This document shows positions 11,901-26,900 of a stretch of 64,000 bases of DNA, piece by piece (position 1 is the stretch's first letter; every line of letters begins with the position of its first letter). Both the position numbers and the translations under genes were made by a program. Below the pieces are notes generated by a model. It made no database searches, had not been told where the DNA came from, and worked only from the letters and a program-made list of their open reading frames with translations. Origin of the DNA: Anisus vortex (lineage: Eukaryota > Mollusca > Gastropoda > Planorbidae); the NCBI GenBank assembly GCA_949126835.1, contig OX421498.1:38793243-38857242 (forward strand), written 5' to 3'.

Positions 11901-14900
11901 GAATCTATGACCACATAGTTCAGGTTAAATTTATAACCACGGCTGAAAAAAAGTTTTCCTCGCAAAATGCTGAGCGATGTTTACATTGGAAAAGGGGGGG
12001 GGGGGCAGTTAAGGTCTCTTTAAATCCAGCGCTAACAAAAATTTAGAATACACAACGGCGGACATCAGAACCGTTCAAGACGTGCATATGACGTCAGGGA
12101 ATCCCCACAAAGTTATTTGTTTATGGTCATATTTTTTTTTTAAACGTGTTTGTGTAGGAACATCATCATCAACGCCACCCCCACCGCACACACACACACA
12201 CACACAAACCAGGGGCGTAGGCCACAATCAGGAGCTCTCTGGGCTTCTCGGTCTTAGGCAAGTTTCTCTGTCGCCAGTTTTTTTATGTTTTTTTTTTTTG
12301 GGGGGGGGGGGGGGGTGTCTATTTTTTTTTTACCTTGGGGGATAGTCGTGTTTTTAGTCAGTACAGCTTGTACAGCTAATCCACTAGGACCTCATCAGAT
12401 TTTGTGTAAGGCAAAGTATTGGGGGGGGGGGGGAGGGGGCATTTAAACAAACGAACTTAATCCTACCCATCTAGTCATAAAGGTATAAGCACTTTAAAAA
12501 ATGTTGGTTTTCCGGCCCCCTTTTATATTAGTAGGCCCTAATTTAAAAACAAAACAAAACGGTAATTATAAACCATCAATACATCTAAATTCTTTACTTC
12601 ACAGACAGATGGAAAAAGATGGTTTTTTTTTGCCTTTCTTGTATACCGCTACTGACACTTGATATAGTATAGGGCCAAATATACGTTTGATTAGAAGTTT
12701 ATGGTCATCTAATGTGCCCCCCCCCCCCCTTTGTGTATCCTGGTTTGAGTTGCACAATATTCAGTAGGGCCTACTGTACCAATGGGCCGTGGCAGATTCC
12801 TGTTATGATCAATGTTCTATGGTGCCCCCCCCTCCCTTTTTCTTTGAAGCCAGATTTTGCTGAATGGTTTATCCAGCCCTGACCCTACGGTCAGTCCCAT
12901 CCTCCACCCCTTGCCGGTGTCCATTCATATATTTCAAAACATGCAAGGTACGGTATAGTCAAACAAACATGCATACACATTCACAGACGCCCTCTTGTTC
13001 ACGCTCAATTCTGTACCACAAGGGTAGCCCTGAAAGCAAACAACCAGTTCATAGTGCTTCTGTCCCTTGACTTTGTATCGTAAGAGATTGACGGGGGAAG
13101 GGAGGGCTTTGACCCTTGTACCCGAGGGTGATTTCTACCAGATAAAGTATACACAAAGATGTACATTGTCCAGTCCACACTTTTCTTTGACTTACATCAG
13201 GCTTAATTTAAAAAAAAAAAAGGGGGGGGGGTGGACGACTCGTTGGTCCGCTTATCACAAATGGACACAACACCACGTACAGTCAAGCTTATGGCAGCAG
13301 GTGTCGAAAACTTAAAGAAAATGTAATCGGTGAATGGGTGTGTCAAAAAATGAGAGAGGGGGGGGGGATGTTACGGGCGCAATGCACGTTGCGGTATACA
13401 CACAATAATATTATTGTTGGGCAAAGTGTCGATTGAAGAGAAAACATCTTGTAATTGAAAACCATTTTTTTTTTCTCGCACAGGGAGAAGGGAGGGGAGA
13501 CACCAACCAACATAACAAGAACTTCATTCATCCAGTTTCTTACGGCCTTACATTTCATTTTGTTCACTTTTAAAATGTTCTTAATATGGAGCACGTGCAC
13601 AGATGCGCGGAAATAATTGCACGAGCACAGGGAGGGGAGCCTTGAGCGTTTAGCTGAAATTTGAAACTCTTGAGCCGAACAGTAATAGTTTGCCATTGCT
13701 ACGGTAGTACGTTGACGAACATTCCTATGCGACGTGGCCGTTTTTTTTTAATTTAATAGTTTGATTTATTACAGACCAAATTCTAATCGGCTGATAGGAT
13801 AGTAAGAGTTAATGTAATCCCCAAAAAAAAACGTGAATGGTTTTAGGCATATTTACATATTGAAATATTATCGCATCGACTATTATAAGAGGTGCTAAAC
13901 ACAAGCGGGTCGGGGCTTGGAGGCTTACATATTAATATAGAACGTAGTAAAGTACCAGTCGGACCAAATTGATTCATAGGGCCGGTGAAGCAGCGTTCAC
14001 CATATTATTATACAGGCCTCCAATGATTTGAGACGAACTATCATTTGAGGCTTAACGAATCATTGTCTACCTGAGAGAAGGAAATAAATGGTTACAAAAT
14101 CAGTACTGTCTCCCTCTCTTTCCTTTTTTATTTACCTATATACTGAATAGTACTATATTTGCAACTGTTTATCTCCAGAGATATTGTAGGTGAGGTGGTA
14201 ATTTATATACGTATATATAATATATTTATATATAATAAATATATACCTGAATAAATAATACATGTGTAAATAATTAACAACATTGAACATATGATCACAC
14301 GTACATACACACCCACGGAGTGAAGTGTACTATATTCTTACCACTAGTTCCTGCAGTTTATTTTCCCACAAGGACATGTAGACGCCCGTGCTGGCAGGGC
14401 GGTTCAGGTGGCTGTAGCCGTTGGTGTAGCGGGACATTTTCTGCGGCGGCCCCCTACACTTTCCACATTCAGGCTGGCCTGCGCCCCCACCTTTCTGCCT
14501 TCAGAACTCCGCCCTGGACCTCGTCAGCTCCCCGAGGGGAAATCGCACCCCACTCCTCCCCAACCGACACACGCAAATAAATACACCGAGTATATAAAAC
14601 TGAAAAGTCCCCACTCCTCCCTGGGAGGACTTGGGCACTAGCGTCTCCTCAGTAAATATGAACTCTGGTGTATCATCACATCACAGGTGTCTTCTCTTCG
14701 GATGATATCCACAGCATGTCCAATAAAAGCATCAGCAGCAGCCGTGCGCTCCTCAACACGGTCAAACCCCGAAAAGATGTACGCAGTTGTTCAAGACGCG
14801 GTGAACCGAAACCCCCAGAGAATCGGACCGAGCAATCAGGTGTGCCTAGTTAACACTAAAAACGAAAATGTCAGTTCCATGTCTGAAATATTGCAGCCTG

Positions 14901-17900
14901 CATCATCGATTGAAATCCAAACGTGTATTTTTGTTCTTCTTCTTAAATCAACTCCTACTTCCCATTATGTAGTTATTGATTCCAATGTTCATATAATCCA
15001 GTCATGTTTTTTAGAGAAATCACTTCTTTTCTTTAACTTTTTTCAACAAACTAAACAGGCGAAAGATTAACTTTTTAAAACGCGCGGAACAAAAAATAAA
15101 ACAACAATAGCAACAAAACTGTAAAAACAGCATGACAATTTTTTTGTTCAGAACAGTAGGATCAATGATCGCAACGATTACTTTTTTAAAATGTATTAAT
15201 AATAGAAATGAGTTGTCACGCGAGCTATATATAGACATCGGCTGATTGGACGAAATGGACATTGAAACTTCAATGACTCAGAGAGTTTACACAACACGAC
15301 TATTGACAATAAGTTGAAGCATCAGAAAAATTATACAGGGTTATTAAAAAAAATATGGAACCGATTTCATGACAAATTACTTCAGTTCTCAAGGATCGTC
15401 ATGAAATGAGTCACAGTGACCGTTAGAAAAGAAATAGTGATGTAAGTTTTGAATGGCTGCCACTGGGGGGGGGGGGGGGGGATAGTACTGTAGTCGCAGC
15501 AGTGTTCTCCCTGCAAAGTTGAGTTAATGCTATTCGTTATGAAATCGGTTCCTTCTTTTTTTTTTAACAGCTCTGTATTACCAATAGAAAATAAAACAAA
15601 AGAAGAATCTAAAATGCAACTTAGACAAGACTCTATAATATTATTAAGGAGCGCAGCAGTAAATGAAAAAACAAGAATAAACCACACAAAATAAAAATAA
15701 CTCCCGTTTAAACGCCCTATTATTATTATTATATATTTTTTTACACATTAGGTATTATATATATAAAATGCTGCCAATCGCCATGCAGAAACTTAAAGCC
15801 AATGAGCGGAAACTTTAAGAAGAGCAGGGCCAGAACCAAAATAGCACCTTGATAAACTCAACCTTTGATAAACTCAACCTTTGATAAACTCAACCTTTGA
15901 TAAACTCAACCTTTGATAAGCTCAACCTTTTTCTAAACTCAACCTTTGATAAAGTCAACCTTTGATAAAGTCAACCTTTGATAAGCTCAACCTTTGATAA
16001 GCTCAACCTTTGATAAACTCAACCTTTGATAAACTCAACCTTTGATGAACTCAACCTTTGATAAACTCAACCTTTGACAAACTCAACCTTGATAAACTCA
16101 ACCTTTGATAAGCTCAACCTTTGATAAACTCAACCTTTGATAAACTCGACCTTTGATAAGCTCAACCTTTGATAAACTCAACCTTTGATAAACTCAACCT
16201 TTGATAAACTCAACATTTGACAAACTCAACCTTTGATAAACTCAACATTTGATAAACTCAACCTTTGCATGCAAAGTCTGAAAGATCCCTTTATCAGCAG
16301 AAACGGCAAATAAGGCAACCAAATAAATTTGTAAAGATTTCAGGTCATAGAACATCATGGCTTTGTCCGACTCGCGCAATGTATTTATTCTCTCGCAAAG
16401 TCACTTCAGGATAGTGAAGTTCTCCATCTATTTATTTGTGTATTTTAAAAATATTTAAAAGTTTATTGAATATTAAAAAAAAACTGTTTACATATTCTCG
16501 AGTTACCTTACTTTACAAAATTATTGCTCTATAAAAAAAAATTTATTTTTTTTTAAATATATTTACAGATTACAGTCAGGTGTTAGCCAAGAAACACCTG
16601 AAGATAGGACAAATCACCAGGTATTAGAACATACATGTACATGCACTCAAAGTGCACAGATGATTTGGGTAACAGTTTTATCAACTATAAAGTATAGGCC
16701 GAGCAGACGTAAACATTCTAAATAGTAGTACGTTTTTATATGTTTTTTTTTTATAATTTAAAAAAAAAAGATAAGAAAAAGCAAAAATAAAACGCCAAAC
16801 TAGAGATGGACCCAACGACATACATCAACAAAACGAAGCAAAATAGTTCACCATCTATCAGTATCAGTCAAAATTATAATATGGATGTTAGTCTATATAC
16901 TTGGAGCTATTTGGAGTAAACATGTACTACAGACAACTTTCTATTGAAATATAAAGTACACAAAAGTAAAGTATCCAGTCGGACCGAATTGATCCATGGG
17001 GCCGGTGAAGCAGCGTTCAATAGTTTCCGTGGCCAGGGCATACTAGGAGATTGTGTTGCCAGCACAATGCACATCCGCCTTTACTTTGCCCAACTAAGGT
17101 CAGGTACCCATCAAAGCTGGGTAGACGCAGGGAACAACCTCCAGACCCGAGAACAGACCCTAGCCTTCAACAGGATTCGGTACGGCAACCGAACGCGCTG
17201 CCGCTCGCCCACCATGCCCCTACTCTTGAAATATAACAATACTTTATTTAATAATACTTTTGTCTTTCTATCAACGACAGCACGGGCGTACAGCCATATG
17301 GCAATGAGGATTTCAACATTGAGTCCTTTCAGTCTTCAAAACCAACACGACTAGACTATTCAGTTAATGCGCGTCGGGCGTGCGCACTCAAGAAATAAAC
17401 CGCGCGCACATACTCGAGTGAGTTCATCTGACTTGTAGTCTTAGCGCGTGCTTAACAAATTTTTTGGGACAATCCATTAAAAAAAAAAAATAACGCTTCT
17501 GTCCTTGAGCTTTCAGGACATACATAGGTACTTCCTAGAACAAAAAGCCAAAAAAGAACGAAAAAACGATGCCTCGAGGGCTGGGGATGCCAGGGATCTA
17601 CAGAAAGAGATGAAGAAGGACGCGGCCCTTCAATTTTTTTGTGTAGTCTGAAGGTCGAGACGATTCGCTTCAGGGGAAACAGGATTCCAGTTCCAGTAGC
17701 AAGAGGAGAGAAGAAAAACGTGTTCTTAGAGGCCTGGAAGACAAATATCCAGACAGACGATTTCAAACAATAGGCAAGTTGGCAGAGGAAATTGTAAGAT
17801 TCAGGTATCTGTGTGTATGTGCAGTAAAAGGTTGGGGGGGGGGGGGTGTCATGCATAGGGCATTCTTAAGGTGGGTCAGATAAACAAATTTATTGTTGTG

Positions 17901-20900
17901 CGTTTTCCTTCAGAGCCAAGTTTTTGTGTGTCATGAATGTCTACAAAGCATACTAAGAAGATCAACATATTTTATAACGTTGAAAATACATTATTCTCGG
18001 TGGTTCTCAAATAGTATCCAGAACTTGAATCATCAATTTAAAATTATTAACACATAAAGTCTGAGAATCGTTTTCTTTTTTTTTTGTTTATTATTGCTCT
18101 TTTTAAATAGCATTGACTTTCGGTTTGCGTTTATAAACATGAACTAAAGTTAAGCAAGTAGTAAGTAAACTAATCCCGTCGGACCAAATTGATCCAGGGC
18201 CGCGGTGAAGCAGCGTTCACCAGTTGTTGTTTTTTATTTTGGCCGCAGCATACTAGTGAATTGTGAGGCCAGCACAAAGCTCAGACGCTTTTTTAAGTTA
18301 AGTTAACCTTTTGGGAAATGAGTGTCAAGGGTTCACCAATTTGTATTTCGGACATGGGCGCATACTATTTTGTGTAACCAGCACGATGCCAAACTGCCTA
18401 GACTTTGAACAAAGGGTCTCTAGTACCCACTTGAGTAACTTAGAATCACCGATGCCATAGAAGCTTATTGATAAATAAAATACACCCAGCTTGACCACAC
18501 ACAACAAACGCCCAGTAAACCCCATTCGGCGCCCTGGTGATAGAACAAACCGGCGCCCTGGTGATAGAACAAACCGTCCCTTCGGTATATAAATTATGTT
18601 TATTCAAATGAAAAAGATACGAAGCTACAAACATTCACAGTGCAAAGACCAAAGAGAAAGAAAAAAAAAAACCACACTGAATTTTAGTGGCTTCGGGAAC
18701 AAAGAGTAACATTCCATTATCTTCAAGCTTAAAAAAAGAACATAATCAAAGACAAAAAAAAAGTTGTGAAGACAGCAAGAACATTAAAGATAGAGTGCGA
18801 TTCAACAGGCAACAAAAAGCTTTCAACAAAAACTTGACGTTAACATTAAAGATGTATTAAACGACGGAAGTTTGCCACACGAAAGTGTTCACTGGAGACG
18901 AAAAGAGAACATTCACTTTCTGTTTTTTCATCTTCTCCGCACCTGACATTATTACTATCTATTCACATTTATATTGTCTCTTTCTTCTTAGTCATTATTG
19001 TTTTGTTGTTGCTTTTATGAATGATTTTGTGTGAACATAAATGTAAAGAGTAATAACACGCAAAACAAATTTTGAGACTACAGAGCAAATAATATATGGA
19101 GATTGCATTTTTAAATTAGGTGCGTGTATGGACTACAGCAGGAATCGACTACTTTTAGATTTTAGATAATATTTTAGATTTTAGATAGTGTGCCAAAGTA
19201 GAATTTCTAAATCATTCAGTGTGCCAACATCCTTTAATGTCATCTTGCTCTTTTCATGTAGAAGATACTGGAAACTCCTTTCTGGTGGTCCTTACACGTG
19301 CCATTTTAATTAAAAAAATCTCTGCGTGCCAAGTCAGGCTCGCGTTTCGTAGGTTGCCGATCACAGGACTACAGCCATGTTTAAGTAAACCAAAAGAAAT
19401 AAGTGTTCGCCTACAAACACAATTGTAAGTCATTGAATGTTTCTTTCTCTTATTGTCATATTCGATGCTGAGAGTTAAAATACTTATCTGTACATCCGTT
19501 TTTAAAAAAATTACAAAAACTAGAAAAAAAATAGATCGATTTTCTCAGCCTTTCCAAACCTGAGTGAACCTTGAAATAGTCAACAGAACCAGAACTTCAT
19601 TTATCCCACTTAATAGCGTTTTTATAGAATATATTAGTAGAACATTTTTTTAACGTTCAAACTATTCTATTAATTTGAAACTTCATCAACTATATACCGA
19701 AAATTTCGCGCCGTTTATTTCACAATAGAGCGTTCTTAGTAGGCGGAGCTTAAGTTTTTTTGTGTACATTTAGTGACGTATTTGTGTAAATATAGAACCC
19801 ACTTGAGGTACAAACATAACGTGGTGAAAGTAAATTACTTCTTTATCATGCAAAATTCACATCTGAATATTGGCTATCCTACTAAAAAATAAGGAGGTAA
19901 ATAGTAGTACTGTAGATTAATTGATTAATGTGATTAGGCTAGGGCCGGCTAGACCTATTTACACTTTCAATTTCACTTTATAGGCCTACACTTTTAATGT
20001 TTCGTAGGCTAGGCTACGATGTCAAGTGATATTGTTGGTGAATAGGCTATCTAGTCAAGTCACTATTAGGCTCACATCATCTATGATCTATGTCTATGAT
20101 AATAATAAAATAGCCTATTTTATTTAACATACATAATACAGCTTAAATCTTCATAAGACTTAAAACACAACAATCATTTAAAAAAAGCTCGAGCCTATAT
20201 GGAACTTTATTAATACAGCGGCCATATTTAATTGTACACCATTACTCAAAGTAAACACAAATCACGTGCTTTTTGTCACGGGATTGCAAACGCCCTATTA
20301 ATTCGCTCACTTCCGTTTATTTTCTCCTTGAATCTATGTTTTGACTGACTTATTATGAACACTTGAACGCAATGTAAAAGTGGTAGAACTGCTCTGATTA
20401 AAAAAAATGTTTCTTTGGGTATCCTGTGGGGTTGCTTATATTAAATGAAATGTCGAACAGATGATAACATCATAACTCGCCCCAGAGTTAAAAAAAACAA
20501 ACAACATACATAAGGTTTATAGTAGGGGAGGAGGGCTGGATGGAGGAAGACAAAATCTAAACAAGTTGGGTCAGGTTTCAGGTTACCGCAAAATATGACG
20601 GAGATGAGTGAGTTTTTTTTTTGTTTAGTGGTGGGGTTTGTAAAAGGTGAATTTTTCTAAGGGAAATCAAAGCCTTCAGCATTTTCTGATAGAGAGTTAG
20701 ATATAAAGATATAGATAGATAGAGAAACAGGGGGAGGGAGATAGTAGATACATTTAATAAATGCATTGGATGAGACTTTAGAGAAACATACGGAATGAAA
20801 GATAGTCTAGATAGATTGATAAATGAAGAGTTGTCTATAAACATGTGTAGATAAAGAGATAGATAGATGGATGGGTTGATGGATTGCCGAATCAACTACT

Positions 20901-23900
20901 CTAGAGACCAACAAATGGGCCAAACCGACAAACCCACAACGGAGAATTCGCTATAATATGTTGAGCCTATGAACGAGGGATAAAAAACAAAAAATAACAA
21001 ATAAATAAATGCAAAACAGATACACTCTAAGGCTGTTTAATTAAAGACCAAGTGAAGAGGTTTTTCTCAAAGGAACGAGATTTGGAATAGCCTCATACGG
21101 AGGTGACGTTTGAGAAGTGAAATAAATAAACAAAACTCGGCGCTATAAATCTATATTTAACCATTAAAAAAGAAATAAGAACCGGGAAAAGATTCAAAAC
21201 ATGTGGCAATAGATTCAAAACACGTGACAATATTAATTTTTCCTAGTCGGAATCTTTTCTCTTACGTCACTTTCCTATGTTGCCGGAAATAAAAACATCT
21301 CAAATGGCTACGAGATTTGGATTTTTCCTCCGAAAAACACACACATTTTAGTGCAAATTGTGAACTAATTACTTAAAATGTATCTTTAATATCTTGTATA
21401 AATGATTTTTATTAACATTCAGATGCTGAATACATTATTTAATATCAAAATGAAATGTTAACTCAATTTCGATAAAAAAGCTCTTCACTTAGTCTTTAAA
21501 ACCAGAAAATAGTCCAAATGTACATCGTCTTTAAAACGAACAATAAAAAAAAGACCACCAAGTTATATGTTGATTGATACCAGTGATGGTCACGTGACCT
21601 AATTTACACATTTAAGAAAAAAAAAACACAACACAACTGTGTATTTTATACCTGGGTTCTTTCGTTACAGAGGCGCTATTAAAAACGTATAACGAAGTGT
21701 ACGCGGGCAAAGAATAGCCGACTTCATAACGGAGCACCCCTAAAGTCAATGATCTATAGCGGAATTGTAAATGTTTGTACAGGTGGAAGGTTACGTACCA
21801 TTATCAGGAAAAAAAAGGGGGGGGGGGATATTTCATTCACATCTTTCCATACGAGTATGGCTTAGCGCGTAAGCAAGTACGCGGGTAACTATTTCGTTTG
21901 CGCTGTTTTCTGGTGGGCGTTTGTGAAGTACGCAATGTATCACCTCCGAATTGTATGGCTCAAAGTTAGCTACGGGCTTTGGTTTTTCAGGAGCATCTTT
22001 TTCGTAAGGAGTTCATCGCGTAAGCCAAAACAAGACCCACATAAGCACAACACCGACCCCCCTCTAATTTTTTGGGGGGTATCCGGCCTCGACACCCGCA
22101 TGGCCTTCGGGCGAAGACAACATGCCCATATAGGCAGGGCATTGACAAAAATCAATTTCACAGTTAAATTGAATATTTATGTTGAATAATATATAGGATA
22201 TATATAACGGGTTGGAAAAGGGAGAAGGAGTGGGGGAGGAAGCACTATCCGTTGGCAATTAGATTGAGGGGGAATGACAAGATTTAATGGTAGGCCTATA
22301 TGTATGTAGGCCAATGTGTGCTGTGTATGTATGGTTTACCAACATAAACGTATATTGCTAAACTAAAGGAGAGATGAGAGAAAGAAGAGCGGGAGATAAA
22401 GAGGAGAGGGAGAGTAACAAGGAAGGAAGGATAGAGCGAAATTATAGGGAGGGAGATTTTGCAGGGAGGGAGAGATAAAAAGAAGGGAGGGAGTGAAAGA
22501 AAGAAATGAGAGAGAAAGAAAGAATGAGGAATGGGGATAACGGACGGAGTGGGAGTAGAAGGGATGGAGAGAATGGACGAAGGGAGAGAAAGAAGGAAGG
22601 TAAGAGATAAGTGATGATTTGGGGAGGGGGATAGAGAAAGAGAAATGAGGCAGAGAGAAAGAGTATGGAGTAATAGAGAGAAAAAAGACGTACAGAACAG
22701 ATCCAATGTTTACAAGATTGAAGAAAGCCCAGCAAGATAGAAACAAAGACTACGTATGTCAAGTAAAAGGTAAGTGATCTCTCTCTCTCTCTCTCTCTTT
22801 ACTACCGCCGACCCATTCATAGGTTACGGGGCTAGAACAAAAACACAAACCTTCCATGGCAGAAAAAGAAATAGAACTTTGGAATATAACATTTGGCCCC
22901 TTCTTGACATATAAAAAAAAGGCACCGAGTTGGAAGCACTTTTACGCCCAATACAAGGATCTCCTCACCTCGATGCAACCAGTCCCCCCACCATCCCTCT
23001 CAACTCTCAACCCTACAACCCTCTTATTGCTTCCTAAACAGGGGCATGTGTTCTTCCTTATTGCACTTGCTCCTGTTATATATATATAATAAATATATAT
23101 ATTGTTGTTCAACGTCATCCACAGCAAAACACTTCCTGCTGCCACAGCTTCCAGGCTATCAAGCCTTCCAGACTTCAGACTAAAAAGGACGGCATTGTTT
23201 CCTTTTCTCTACACCTTATCACCGTCTGTCAATCTTCTAACGCCCCCCCCCCTTTACCCCCACCCCAGTCTTCCCATTTGGCACCAAACCCCTGCCCCCC
23301 AACACACACACCTTTCCTAAATTTTTTTTAACACTACTAACTTTAACCCTACTCTCCCCAACTTCTGGAGAAAGACCAGAATAGCATATTATATACTACA
23401 CTTTTCAAACAGAAGCATGTTACATCATGTACAAGAAAAGCGGACGGTTTGGGGGGGGGGGGGCATGGGATTGTTTTGTGCTATCGATTGAACGCACACG
23501 CGAACTTTTCACCAACAAAACAAACACAGTGTCAAATGTACAAGCCAAAAAAAAAGGTAACAAAAATATATATCACAACACAACAATACCACAGGGTGCA
23601 ACTAGGCCATACCAAGGGGAGATAACAACAAAAAAAAAAAAACACAATCATAATAATCAACAGTTCGTAGATAAACCAATCAAGGTGGAAATAAACGCAC
23701 TCCAACGGTGATAGAACGAGTAGTTCCACCATCGAGTGAAGACAAAAAAGATGAGTATGTTTTCAGAAATGTACCTCTAGACATTAGTCTCTTGTGTATA
23801 GAGACTATACTATTATGTTTATAGAGTGAGTAAAGTATCTCGTCGGATCAAATTGATCCACAGGGCCGGTGAGGCAGCGTTCACCAGTTTCTGTGGCCAC

Positions 23901-26900
23901 GGTATAGACTACTAGGGAGGATTGTGTGGCCTCAATTTGCGCAAATAAATTTATAAATTTATTACGAAGGCGCTATCCATTCTTTGTATAGATCAGTGGG
24001 TATAGCAGTAAAGCTAGACAAACGACCCTAAACTGGGAAATAAATGTTTGAGAACAAGGTTCTGTTACACTTATTTGATCCATTTAATTTCCCCCGCTCT
24101 GGTCATAATTAAAAACAATACGGACAATCTATTAAAACATATTATTTCTGAATCGATTGAACAATTAAAAAAAAGAAGAAAGTATTATGAACTAACTATA
24201 TTAAGTAACGTATATTAACCCTTCCCGCGTACCGACCTACTTCTATCTATGCTGCTTTCAGTTCCGCTATATACGCGCCCGGGACTGTAAGGGTTAAATG
24301 AAGTACTGTTTAAAAAAAAACAATGATTGTTCAACTTTGCAGCCACACACAATCAAACTGCACGCGGAGCAACATCTTGTAAAGATAAATGTATTGGTTA
24401 AAATATGTCTATCACAACACCACCAACAATCAATTGGGCAATAGAATACGAAAACTCCCTACTATTGGCAATTCAGAGATTGAGCTAGAAGAAGAAAAAA
24501 AAAAGAAAAAAGGCAACGATGTGCAAACTGAACAGCTCGTACAATAACATAGTAGCCACCCCGGGGGAGTCGAGACTAGTCGAGAGTAAGAGAAGCACCT
24601 TTGGATTTACAATGCCACGCTTTATCACTGGACCACCAAAAAACTACGGCCTTTGAGTTTGGACAGAAATAAGACACGTTAAGTATACACAAAACCCATT
24701 TTAAAAAAGGAAAAGGCTAAAAGAGCAAATTGCCCCCCCCCCTTCCCTCCATCCCAAGAACCCATGCTTTTTTTTCATTCCACTAGTCCCCCCCCCCCCC
24801 CCCCCTTCTTAAACAGCTTATCGCTCAACTTAAAAACTAATGAAATAAAATATTTTTTTGGTAAAGATAGGAAAGACAGCCATGTCTTGAAGAGATAAAA
24901 CCTTTGTTTGATAAAATAAGCTCCCATGCATCTTGAGTATAAAAAAAAACAACAACCTTTATAGACGAGGATGGAGTATAAAATATGAAAAAAATAGAGA
25001 AAAGTTAAAAAAAAAACAACACATAATATATAAAGCTGCTGTCTGTTTATAGGAAAAACTTGAGAAAAAAATATAAATAAATTTATATATCAATAGATAA
25101 ATTTAAAGATCATATTTTAGGCTGACATGGCATTTAGAAGCTTTTTTTTCAACCGCCTTGCAGAAGACAAAGAAGAGAAATTTTGTAGATTTGTGTACTT
25201 TTACTTGTGTACATTTTGTCTGTTTCAATCCGGGATGCTGCCCGTTACCCGTACCGACAAATAATCTTTGAAAACTTCTGAAAAACAATTTATCTGGTTA
25301 AACAATCACTCCAGCAGTTGAAGACACGAATAGGAAATGATGGAGGTGTGAATAAGGCAACAAAATCCGTATTGGTTCATTCCATTATAATAGAACTTTT
25401 ACCCTTGTAGTCCCTATTTGGTCAACCCTACAGAAGTATAAGGTGGGGGGGGGGCGACCCATCAACAAACATGTCGCATTGTAATACGCCCTCAAACACC
25501 TAACGGGTATTCCGTCGAAAGTGTATTAACACAAATTTAGCTGTTGTAGTTTTAAAATGAGAACGATTAAAGAATGAGAAGAAGAAGAAATTCACCACAA
25601 TGTTTTTAGAGGCACGATAAGTAGCTATAGAGATTGAGTATATTATATTCCTTGCTATTGGTCACAGGAAACAAAATACGTCATCAACTCTATACCTATT
25701 TACAACAGATTCTATCTCGAGGAGATGATTTCGCTCAACAAGGTTTACTGGGACACAGATTGAGTGGAATGCGGAGTGCTTCAACTCTAAGAAACAAATT
25801 AGGAAATAGTCGGTTTGACGCCCCCCCCCCCCCCCCCCCGCCCCATTTCCTGGAGATACGGAAACAGATATTTAAAACAGGATTCATACTCAACTTTCCC
25901 CTAAAGTTTACACCAAAATCCCCAAAACAATCTTCGCCGGCACGTGTAGGATGTCTTAATGTTAACTGGCAGCGTATACAAGTAGTCCATATAAAAAAAC
26001 AACAATGTTTTGTCTATTTTATTGAAATTCACAGATATTTCCCCAAAAATGTCACAAGTTTCCTAAACCTCAAAAAATCATGTCAGTTTTTCCGTCCTAA
26101 GCATTTCCAAACCGTATGAACCCTTTAAAAGATGATAAAAATCAATGAAAGACATACAGGGCATCAGCAAGAGACACGGATCTGATAAAGCTTCATTACT
26201 CAAAAATGAAAGACCTGAATCCGTTTTGAAATATGTAATTTGCCCAATGTTTACAATACATTGCTATCATAAAGTATTATTCAGGTGAGCCAAGGCTTCT
26301 AAGTGAACCTCAGCAAATAAGAAAAACAACATTTAATCGAAAAACTATAATCACAAAACTTAAGAAAGAATAAAACAAGTCTATATCGTCAGCTCTGTGT
26401 AGATTGGTATAAAAACTGCGTTTATCATAAAAACTGCGTCCATTGCGATCTATGATTTTCGGTAGACTTGTTCATGGAAAAAAAAAACGTATTAATATAA
26501 ATACCTCTGAAAAAACGCAAGAAACGATTTCACACGACACACACAAACTAAATTTAAATAACAACAACTGGAAATATCAAACGTAGAAATAATCATAAAA
26601 CTTCAAACAAAATCAAATACTGGTACACAGACTTTAGATCAATTTGATGAAACTCTCAAATAACAATAAATCTCACAAACACTGTAAACCAATAAACCGC
26701 ACATCCGTGTTAAACTAATTCTGCGAAATTGTACAACTTAGTACAAGTCAAGAAATAATCCACGGTACACAATTATTATCCATGGAACAAGACTAATTAT
26801 TTAAAAAAGAACGAACACATATAAAGAATCCTCCACACGGCGCGAGAGAGAAATATAAAGAACAAACCCTTGAAATCTGAGGCGAAACACCCACACTCAC

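Noticed and set aside
22296..22762. Minus-strand frames of 106-136 codons rich in Ser, Leu, Pro and Phe
   Set aside because: They are compositional by-products of the polypurine tract, open in three overlapping frames.
25634..26119. 161-codon plus-strand frame
   Set aside because: It crosses an 18-base C run that encodes a Pro string, and no homology is recognised.
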